Shown here: one piece after another, positions 1 to 5,329 of the stretch
Numbering within the stretch: the stretch's first letter is position 1
Layout: every line of letters starts with the position of its first letter
The notes under the pieces: generated by a model
Seen by the model: the letters and a program-made list of their open reading frames with translations, nothing else
What the model was told of the DNA's origin: nothing
Database searches by the model: none
DNA from: an uncultured Opitutia bacterium
GTDB taxonomy: Bacteria > Verrucomicrobiota > Verrucomicrobiia > Opitutales > UBA953
Direction of reading: 5' to 3'
Assembly: GCA_903924185.1 (NCBI GenBank)
Contig: CAIYAN010000217.1
Span: forward strand, 1-5,329
Length of the DNA stretch: 5,329 nt
Position numbers and translations under genes: made by a program

Positions 1-264
1 CCGCTCGCCGCCAAGGTCGAGGTCTACTACGAGGTCGACCTGGCGCGCACCGTCATCGAAATCCAGTGCAACGACCGCCTCGGTCTGCTCTTCCGCTTCG
101 GTCGCGCCATCCGGGAGGCCGGCTATGCCATCACCTTCGCCAATATCGCCACGGAGCAGGGCTTCGCCATCGATACCTTCTACCTGGCCCCCGAGCGTGG
201 CCTGACCCGCGACCCGCATCCGCCCGAAGCCTTGGCCGAGGTCTTGCGCGGCGTGGTCTCTTGA
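1..264 (+). CDS. glnD: C-terminal end of probable [protein-PII] uridylyltransferase GlnD (5' truncated by window)
   Basis: Frame 1 is open from the first base to a TGA at 262-264, giving the last 87 residues of a larger protein. Residues about 18-64 form an ACT-type fold: a strand (TVIEIQCND), the turn and helix RLGLLFRFGRAIREAG, then ITFANIATEQGFAIDTFYL. A D-R-x-G-L-L turn followed by a strand reading A-x-I-A-T and ending D-x-F-Y is typical of the second ACT domain that closes GlnD. There it senses glutamine and sets whether PII signalling protein is uridylylated or deuridylylated in the cytoplasm. The nucleotidyltransferase, HD and first ACT domains would lie left of the window and cannot be checked. 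Another ACT-ending regulator is possible. The family call rests on this one domain. Confidence 0.75.
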   Translation, partial: PLAAKVEVYYEVDLARTVIEIQCNDRLGLLFRFGRAIREAGYAITFANIATEQGFAIDTFYLAPERGLTRDPHPPEALAEVLRGVVS

Positions 265-319
265 GCGTCGTCCCACCTTGCTTCGGGCAAGCAACCGCCC
301 AAACTAGCTTCGTCCCGCC

Positions 320-931
320 ATGAACAAGCTGCTCACCCTCCTGAAGTCCGGGCTAATCGCCTGCGCCGCCTGCGGTCTCCTCCTTGCGGCCGATCCCAAA
401 CCTTCCACCGAAAAGACCATGACCACTCCTCCCAAGCTCGAGAAAGCCACCTTCGGGGCCGGCTGCTTCTGGGGCGTCGAATATCAATATGCCAAGATTC
501 CCGGGGTCCATTCAGCCGAGAGTGGTTACGCCGGCGGCAAGACGCTGAATCCGACCTATGAGGAGATCTGCGCCAAGGGCACCGGCCACGCCGAAGTCAT
601 TGAGGTGACCTTCGACCCAGCTAAGGTGAGCTATCGCACGCTGGTCGAGTATTTCTTCAAGATGCACGATCCGACGCAGGTGAACCGCCAGGGTCCGGAT
701 ATCGGCGATCAGTATCGCTCCGTCATCTTCACGCACTCTCCCGAGCAGCAGAAGGTCGCCGAAGACGTGAAGATCGGGCTCACGCTCGCCAAGGCCTTCA
801 GCCGTCCGATCGCCACCCAGATCGAGTCCGCTCCGAAGTTCTGGCGCGCCGAAGAATATCACCAGAAGTATTACCAGCTGCGGGGCAAGAAGCCCTACTG
901 CCATCTGGTGCCCTTCGCGGAAGAGAAGTAA
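320..931 (+). CDS. msrA: Peptide-methionine (S)-S-oxide reductase MsrA, probably exported
   Basis: This 203-residue enzyme reduces methionine-S-sulfoxide in oxidised proteins, using thioredoxin or a similar donor. The catalytic GCFWG is at residues 48-52 (Cys49 nucleophile), followed by GYAGG (69-73), a GTGHAEV segment (87-93) and DIGDQYRS (127-134), all MsrA hallmarks. Cys194 near the C-terminus (PYCHLV) is a candidate resolving cysteine. The first 24 or so residues look like a signal peptide: Lys3, Lys9, then a hydrophobic run ending LLLAADP. LIAC at 12-15 resembles a lipobox but sits early and after a Lys, so lipidation is doubtful. Met34 (base 419) would give a cytoplasmic-type MsrA of 170 residues. 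I prefer the ATG at 320 because the leader looks real, although no Shine-Dalgarno precedes it. The stop lies 3 bases before the rarA start, so the two are probably co-transcribed. Confidence 0.95.
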   Translation: MNKLLTLLKSGLIACAACGLLLAADPKPSTEKTMTTPPKLEKATFGAGCFWGVEYQYAKIPGVHSAESGYAGGKTLNPTYEEICAKGTGHAEVIEVTFDPAKVSYRTLVEYFFKMHDPTQVNRQGPDIGDQYRSVIFTHSPEQQKVAEDVKIGLTLAKAFSRPIATQIESAPKFWRAEEYHQKYYQLRGKKPYCHLVPFAEEK

Positions 932-934
932 GTC

Positions 935-2293
935 GTGGCTGAACGGCGCCTTGGGTCGGACGACGCCCTGCCTGGCCTTGGCCAGGGGGTCCCTGACGCT
1001 ATTCCGGAGCGCCGACGCCCCTTGGCTTCGCGGATGCGTCCTCGTAATCTCTCGGAGGTCGTCGGCCATGCCAGTCTGCTCGGACCTGAGGCCTTGCTGC
1101 CGCGCTTGATCAAGGCCGATAACTTCGGTTCGCTGCTTTTCTACGGCCCTCCTGGCTGCGGTAAGACCACCTTGGCCGAAGTCATCGCCGCCGAGACGCA
1201 GTCTTTCGTCGTCCGCGTCAACGCGGTGCTCTCCGGCACGCCGGAGCTCCGCGAGATCCTGGCCGACGCACGTCGTCAGCCTTCCCGCAAGACCGTCCTG
1301 GTCGTCGATGAGATCCATCGCTTCAACAAGGCCCAGCAGGATCTGTTGTTGCCCGACGTCGAAGCCGGTGTGGTGCGTCTCATCGGCTGCACGACGCATA
1401 ACCCTGGTCTTTATGTCGTACCGGCGCTCCTGAGCCGCAGTCATCTCTTCCGTCTCGACCCCTTGTCGCCTCCGGAGATCGCCACTTTCCTTGGAACCGC
1501 GCTGGCCGATAAGGAGCGCGGTCTGGGCTCGCTCGGTATCAAGGCATCGGAGAAAGTGCTGCAGCAAGTGGCGGAGATGGCTTCGGGCGACCTACGTCGC
1601 GCGTTGAACTGCCTTGAGACCTTGGTGCTATCCGCGCCCGCGCTCGGCACCGTGACCGACGACGCGGTGGCTTCCTTCGCCCGCGAGAGACGCATCCGTT
1701 ATGACGACGGCGGCGACGATCATTACGACACCGCCTCGGCTTTCATCAAATCCGTCCGCGGGGGCGATCCCGATGCCGCGCTCTACTGGCTCTTCCTGAT
1801 GCTCGAAGGCGGGGAGGAGCCCCGCTTCATCGCCCGTCGTCTCGTTATTTGCGCCTCCGAAGACGTCGGGCTGGCCGATTCCCGTGCCTTGGGTGTCGCT
1901 ACCGCCGCCTTCCAGGCCTGCGAGATGGTCGGGATGCCCGAGTGCGAATACGCCTTGGCCCATGCGACGCTGTTCTTGGCGCTCTCGCCCAAGAGCAATA
2001 GCACCACCGTGGCGATTTCCGAGGCCAAGGACGCCGTCCGTAATATGCCTCGCCAAGAAGTGCCGCTGCACCTCAAGGACGCCCATAACAGCGTGAACAA
2101 GAGCCTCGGGAACGGCGGCACCTATCGCTACAGCCACGATTACCCGGAAGCCATCAGCGGGCAGGAATACCTCAGCCGTCCGCTTTCGCTTTATCATCCC
2201 GGTGACGCCGGTGCCGAGCCGCAGATCGCCGAACGGCTGGCGCGCTGGCGCGAGCTTAAGGCAGGCCTGAAGAAGAAGGACGGACGTCCGTGA
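935..2293 (+). CDS. rarA: Replication-associated recombination protein RarA (MgsA), AAA+ ATPase
   Basis: This 452-residue protein matches RarA/MgsA/WRNIP1, a clamp-loader-like AAA+ ATPase that acts at stalled replication forks and single-strand gaps. The core opens with PLASRMRPRNLSEVVGH (29-45). Walker A GPPGCGKTT is at 71-79, Walker B VLVVDEIHRF at 121-130, the sensor I region GCTTHNP at 151-157 and the arginine-finger segment LLSRS at 165-169. The family's C-terminal part is clear: SVRGGDPDAALYW (273-285), RRLVICASEDVG (301-312), LALSPKSN (348-355), and VPLHL through YRYSHDYP (376-404). Sensor I reads THNP where E. coli has TENP. The GTG at 935 is preferred because it leaves 28 residues before the conserved core, near the usual length. 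An earlier start would run into msrA. A weak purine stretch (GAGAAG, 923-928) is the only possible ribosome binding site. The stop overlaps the dus start. Confidence 0.95.
   Translation: MAERRLGSDDALPGLGQGVPDAIPERRRPLASRMRPRNLSEVVGHASLLGPEALLPRLIKADNFGSLLFYGPPGCGKTTLAEVIAAETQSFVVRVNAVLSGTPELREILADARRQPSRKTVLVVDEIHRFNKAQQDLLLPDVEAGVVRLIGCTTHNPGLYVVPALLSRSHLFRLDPLSPPEIATFLGTALADKERGLGSLGIKASEKVLQQVAEMASGDLRRALNCLETLVLSAPALGTVTDDAVASFARERRIRYDDGGDDHYDTASAFIKSVRGGDPDAALYWLFLMLEGGEEPRFIARRLVICASEDVGLADSRALGVATAAFQACEMVGMPECEYALAHATLFLALSPKSNSTTVAISEAKDAVRNMPRQEVPLHLKDAHNSVNKSLGNGGTYRYSHDYPEAISGQEYLSRPLSLYHPGDAGAEPQIAERLARWRELKAGLKKKDGRP
2275..2280 (+). promoter_or_regulatory. Ribosome binding site for dus, inside the end of rarA
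   Basis: GAAGGA lies 9 bases before the GTG at 2290 and matches the anti-Shine-Dalgarno core. It decides the dus start, which overlaps the rarA stop as GTGA at 2290-2293. Translational coupling of the two genes is an inference from this overlap. Confidence 0.65.
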
Positions 2294-3294
2294 GCAAGGT
2301 CGCGCCACGTCTGCCGTGGTTCGGTCCGGGTAAGTTCCCGCTCTACCTCGCCCCGATGGCCCGTCACACCGACGTGGCCTTCCGCCAGGTGTGCAAGGAG
2401 CAGGGTGCCGACGTGATGGTCACGGAGTTCGTGCAATCCGAGGCGCTCATCCGCGATAACGTCAAAGCCTGGGAGATGGTCGATTTCACCGAAGGCCAGC
2501 GTCCGATGGGTGTCCAGATCTTCGGCGCCACGCCCGCCTCGATGGCCAAGGCCGCCCGTCTGGTGTGTGACCGGGTGAAGCCTGACTTCCTTGATCTTAA
2601 TTTCGGCTGCCCCGCGCATAAGGTCATCGAACAGAATGCCGGCTCGGGGCTGCTGAGATGCACGCCGCTGCTCTACGATCTCGTGAAGGCCGTTAAGGAT
2701 GCGATCCCCGACGTGCCCCTGACGGCGAAGATGCGCCTTGGCTGGGATCACGCCACCATCGTGGCCGTCGAGGTGGCCGGGCGCCTGCAGGAGTTAGGTG
2801 TCGAGGCCTTGGCGGTCCACGGACGCACGAAGGAGCAGGGCTACTCCGGAGAGGCACATTGGGGCTGGATCGCTCAGGTTGCTGCCGCGGTGGATATCCC
2901 TGTGATCGGTAACGGCGACGTGAAGGACGGGGCTTCAGCGCTGCTTCGGCGTCGGGAGTCCGGCGTCTCCGGGCTGATGGTCGGCCGAGCCGCACTCGGT
3001 AACCCCTGGATTTTTGCCCAGATCAAGGCCGCGATGGAGGGTAGGGAAGGGTCCGCCGCCGAAATCGGCATGCAACAACGCTGGGATTGTATGATTCGCT
3101 TGGCCGAGCTCACCATCGAGGTGCATGCCTCGCGTCTGGGCACGCGTGACGTGCGTTGGATGCTTGATCGCATGCATCCACTGACCCACGGGCTGCCAGG
3201 TTCGCGTAAACTGCGCGACCGACTCCGTCACTGCCTGACCTTGGACGACCTGCGACGGCTCCGCGACGAGCACCTCGCAGAATCGGTGAAGTGA
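2290..3294 (+). CDS. dus: tRNA-dihydrouridine synthase (DusB-like)
   Basis: This 334-residue flavoenzyme of the Dus family reduces uridines in the tRNA D-loop to dihydrouridine using FMN and NADPH. Visible motifs in order: the flavin-barrel entry LAPMARHTD (20-28), MGVQIFG (73-79), the active-site segment LNFGCPAHKV (103-112) with catalytic acid Cys107, AKMRLGW (146-152) with Lys147, VHGRT (176-180) with His177, IGNGDV (206-211) and the phosphate-binding GRAALGNPWIF (232-242). Residues after about 245 form the helical tRNA-binding domain. The motif order is closest to DusB, but the A/B/C subgroup is not certain. One oddity is APMAR, where most family members have APMAG. The start is GTG at 2290, with GAAGGA 9 bases upstream and a 4-base overlap with rarA. 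No clear terminator follows the gene, so transcription could run into the dnaA leader. Confidence 0.95.
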   Translation: MSKVAPRLPWFGPGKFPLYLAPMARHTDVAFRQVCKEQGADVMVTEFVQSEALIRDNVKAWEMVDFTEGQRPMGVQIFGATPASMAKAARLVCDRVKPDFLDLNFGCPAHKVIEQNAGSGLLRCTPLLYDLVKAVKDAIPDVPLTAKMRLGWDHATIVAVEVAGRLQELGVEALAVHGRTKEQGYSGEAHWGWIAQVAAAVDIPVIGNGDVKDGASALLRRRESGVSGLMVGRAALGNPWIFAQIKAAMEGREGSAAEIGMQQRWDCMIRLAELTIEVHASRLGTRDVRWMLDRMHPLTHGLPGSRKLRDRLRHCLTLDDLRRLRDEHLAESVK

Positions 3295-3304
3295 ATTAAA
3301 ACCC

Positions 3305-3385
3305 CTATTCACAAGGTGACGGTGAGGATGTGACGGACGTGCAACAGAAACCTCATATTCTTATCTACAGGGGTCCTGTTAATAA
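3305..3385. promoter_or_regulatory. Cluster of three DnaA-box-like sequences
   Basis: Within 81 bases lie CTATTCACA (3305-3313, +), TTATCTACA (3361-3369, +) and TTATTAACA (3377-3385, read on the minus strand), each one base off TTATNCACA. The last two are only 7 bases apart and face each other. Two copies of GTGACGG (3316-3322 and 3330-3336) sit between the first two. DnaA binding is plausible because dnaA is next door, but each site is degenerate. Confidence 0.4.
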
Positions 3386-3470
3386 CCTGTGCAGGGCTTG
3401 CTCTTGTCCCTCGTCACCGTGCGTTCACAAATGCCACCCGATTCGCACCCCTCGGATCGAAACCGGCCCC

Positions 3471-3493
3471 TCCTCCGGACACTAAACGGAGGA
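3471..3493 (+). other. GC-rich hairpin in the dnaA leader
   Basis: TCCTCCG (3471-3477) and CGGAGGA (3487-3493) form a perfect 7-base-pair stem with a 9-base loop. Five T's follow at 3500-3504, six bases after the stem. It could be a weak attenuator or terminator of read-through from dus. The T run is short and displaced, so this is a structural observation rather than a firm terminator call. The 3' arm contains a perfect GGAGG with no start codon at a suitable distance. Confidence 0.3.
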
Positions 3494-3682
3494 AACCAAT
3501 TTTTAACGTCTCAACCAACCACTCATCAACGACTTACGAGGCATCCATCTTTGCCCGCGAACTGCGAACGATGGCAGTTAAAACCTCAAGGTCATTTCAT
3601 TAACACGCCTTTTACAAAAATACCTCACTTTCGGGCTTCCAAAGAGCCTGTGAACAACCTTCCTCAACCCTCCCCCTTTCTC

Positions 3683-5047
<1,365 letters not shown>

Positions 5048-5073
5048 TTTACGGTTGTCAGTGATGCCAACCA

Positions 5074-5103
5074 GGGCCCGACGTGTGTCGGGCCCTTCAT
5101 TTT
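5074..5103 (+). terminator. Rho-independent terminator of dnaA
   Basis: GGGCCCGAC (5074-5082) pairs perfectly with GTCGGGCCC (5087-5095) around a 4-base GTGT loop. TTCATTTT follows, a slightly interrupted T run. It begins 27 bases after the dnaA stop. A weaker stem, GGTTG (5053-5057) with CAACC (5068-5072), lies just before it. This separates dnaA from the riboswitch-controlled unit to the right. Confidence 0.85.
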
Positions 5104-5139
5104 GGTGGGATGTCCGCGCCTTGGGGTAGGGGTTGCCAC

Positions 5140-5170
5140 TTGCTACTTGGGAACTTTCCACCTTCATAAG
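5140..5170 (+). promoter_or_regulatory. Possible promoter before the TPP riboswitch
   Basis: TTGCTA (5140-5145) and CATAAG (5165-5170) each match 4 of 6 positions of the standard -35 and -10 hexamers, with a long 19-base spacer. Transcription would begin about 10 bases before the aptamer, a sensible place. The match is weak, and the position between a terminator and a riboswitch is most of the argument. Confidence 0.25.
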
Positions 5171-5186
5171 TACGTTCCTTCCTAGT

Positions 5187-5272
5187 CTTTCCCAGGGGAG
5201 TCCGTGACCGGACTGAGATGAGGCTTGGCCTCGAACCCTCGTACCTGATGCGCCTCGGCGCCGTAGGAAGCG
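5187..5272 (+). promoter_or_regulatory. TPP (thiamine pyrophosphate) riboswitch aptamer
   Basis: The conserved THI-element blocks occur in order: GGGGAGTCC (5195-5203), CTGAGA (5213-5218), ACCCTC (5235-5240), ACCTGATG (5243-5250) and GCCGTAGGAA (5260-5269). AGTCC (5199-5203) pairs with GGACT (5210-5214). GAGGC (5220-5224) pairs with GCCTC (5228-5232) as the optional P3a-type stem. GCGC (5250-5253) pairs with GCGC (5258-5261). The closing helix P1 is less clear: TTTCC (5188-5192) or CTTCCT (5178-5183) could pair with the 3' strand AGGAAG (5265-5270). TPP binding normally represses the gene downstream, usually one for thiamine synthesis or uptake. The blocks are specific enough that I consider the identification firm. 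The exact ends are approximate. Confidence 0.93.
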
Positions 5273-5276
5273 GATT

Positions 5277-5329
5277 GTGCAGCCCATAACATCCCCGTTT
5301 CCGCGAACCTTTCAGGTCCGCGCGGATAG
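5277..5329 (+). CDS. Possible start of the riboswitch-controlled gene (3' truncated by window)
   Basis: A GTG at 5277 opens a frame that stays open to the window edge: 17 full codons encoding MQPITSPFPRTFQVRAD. AGGAAG (5265-5270), the 3' strand of the aptamer's closing helix, ends 6 bases before it and would be a good Shine-Dalgarno. No ATG occurs between the aptamer and the edge. Riboswitch context predicts a thiamine gene such as thiC. The SPFP segment faintly recalls ThiC N-termini, but 17 residues cannot identify a family. The alternative is that this stretch is still leader and the true start lies beyond the window. Confidence 0.35.
   Translation, partial: MQPITSPFPRTFQVRAD
5300..5326 (+). 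other. Imperfect hairpin downstream of the TPP aptamer
   Basis: TCCGCG (5300-5305) pairs with CGCGGA (5321-5326). Inside it, ACCT (5307-5310) pairs with AGGT (5314-5317) around a 3-base loop, leaving A5306 and CCG (5318-5320) unpaired. It could belong to the riboswitch expression platform or be incidental structure in an early coding region. Any T run that would make it a terminator lies outside the window. Confidence 0.3.

Larger units (their letters stand above)
3295..3682. other. Noncoding dnaA upstream region; candidate replication origin or dnaA control region
   Basis: No convincing gene lies in these 388 bases between dus and the preferred dnaA start. The region is richer in A+T than the flanking genes, most obviously around 3577-3635, and is G-poor on the + strand from about 3400. 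It contains four 9-mers one mismatch from the DnaA box TTATNCACA: 3305-3313 (CTATTCACA), 3361-3369 (TTATCTACA), 3377-3385 on the minus strand (TTATTAACA) and 3649-3657 on the minus strand (TTGTTCACA). About 0.3 such sites would be expected by chance in this length at even base composition. There is no perfect box. A location directly before dnaA is common for bacterial origins, but no decisive evidence is visible. A role in dnaA autoregulation is the main alternative. I found no promoter I trust here. Confidence 0.4.

Noticed and set aside
277..291. Hairpin CTTGC / GCAAG after the glnD stop as a terminator
   Set aside because: The stem has only 5 base pairs and no T run follows, so termination is not supported. 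The glnD-msrA gap otherwise shows nothing.
66..323. 85-codon + strand frame overlapping the glnD end
   Set aside because: It is out of frame with the ACT-domain coding sequence and its Arg/Pro-rich translation is typical of a shadow frame in GC-rich DNA.
512..1567. 351-codon open frame on the minus strand across msrA and rarA
   Set aside because: It is antisense to two well-identified genes, with low-complexity Arg/Gly/Leu-rich translation and no motif.
3600..3626. Promoter with -35 TTAACA (3600-3605) for dnaA
   Set aside because: The -35 is a 5 of 6 match, but no acceptable -10 occurs at 15-19 bases spacing.
3389..3682. 98-residue in-frame N-terminal extension of DnaA from the GTG at 3389
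   Set aside because: The extension has no DnaA domain I character. The protein from the ATG at 3683 has the expected length and N-terminus, and the extension overlaps DnaA-box-like sites.

Overview
The window is a GC-rich piece of a bacterial chromosome carrying housekeeping genes, all on the + strand. I see no mobile element, CRISPR array, phage gene or toxin cassette. The gene set (glnD end, msrA, rarA, dus, dnaA, a TPP riboswitch) and the character of the DnaA and RarA proteins fit a verrucomicrobial-type genome such as the Opitutae. That placement is an inference from impression, not from a search.

Layout. Bases 1-264 are the last 87 codons of a protein ending in an ACT domain, most likely the PII uridylyltransferase GlnD. 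After a 55-base gap come three tightly packed genes: msrA (320-931, with an apparent export signal), rarA (935-2293, GTG start 3 bases after the msrA stop) and dus (2290-3294, GTG start overlapping the rarA stop by 4 bases). These three look like one transcription unit joining protein repair, replication-fork maintenance and tRNA modification.

Bases 3295-3682 hold no convincing gene. They are the most AT-rich and G-poor noncoding stretch in the window. They contain four sequences one mismatch from the DnaA box TTATNCACA, short GTGACGG repeats and a GC-rich hairpin, and are a candidate dnaA control region or replication origin. dnaA follows, with its preferred ATG at 3683 (454 aa) and all diagnostic motifs, but with Gly in place of the usual Thr/Ser in the DNA-reading DHxT motif. 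A strong hairpin terminator (5074-5103) closes dnaA.

Downstream, 5187-5272 is a clear TPP riboswitch aptamer, so a thiamine-biosynthesis or transport gene probably starts at the right edge. Its 3' closing strand contains an AGGAAG that sits well placed before a possible GTG start at 5277. This suggests that the aptamer itself hides the ribosome binding site. I did not find a previously undescribed system. The best leads are the riboswitch/start arrangement, the degenerate DnaA-box cluster together with the altered DnaA motif, and a sharp C-over-G block covering dnaA and its leader.
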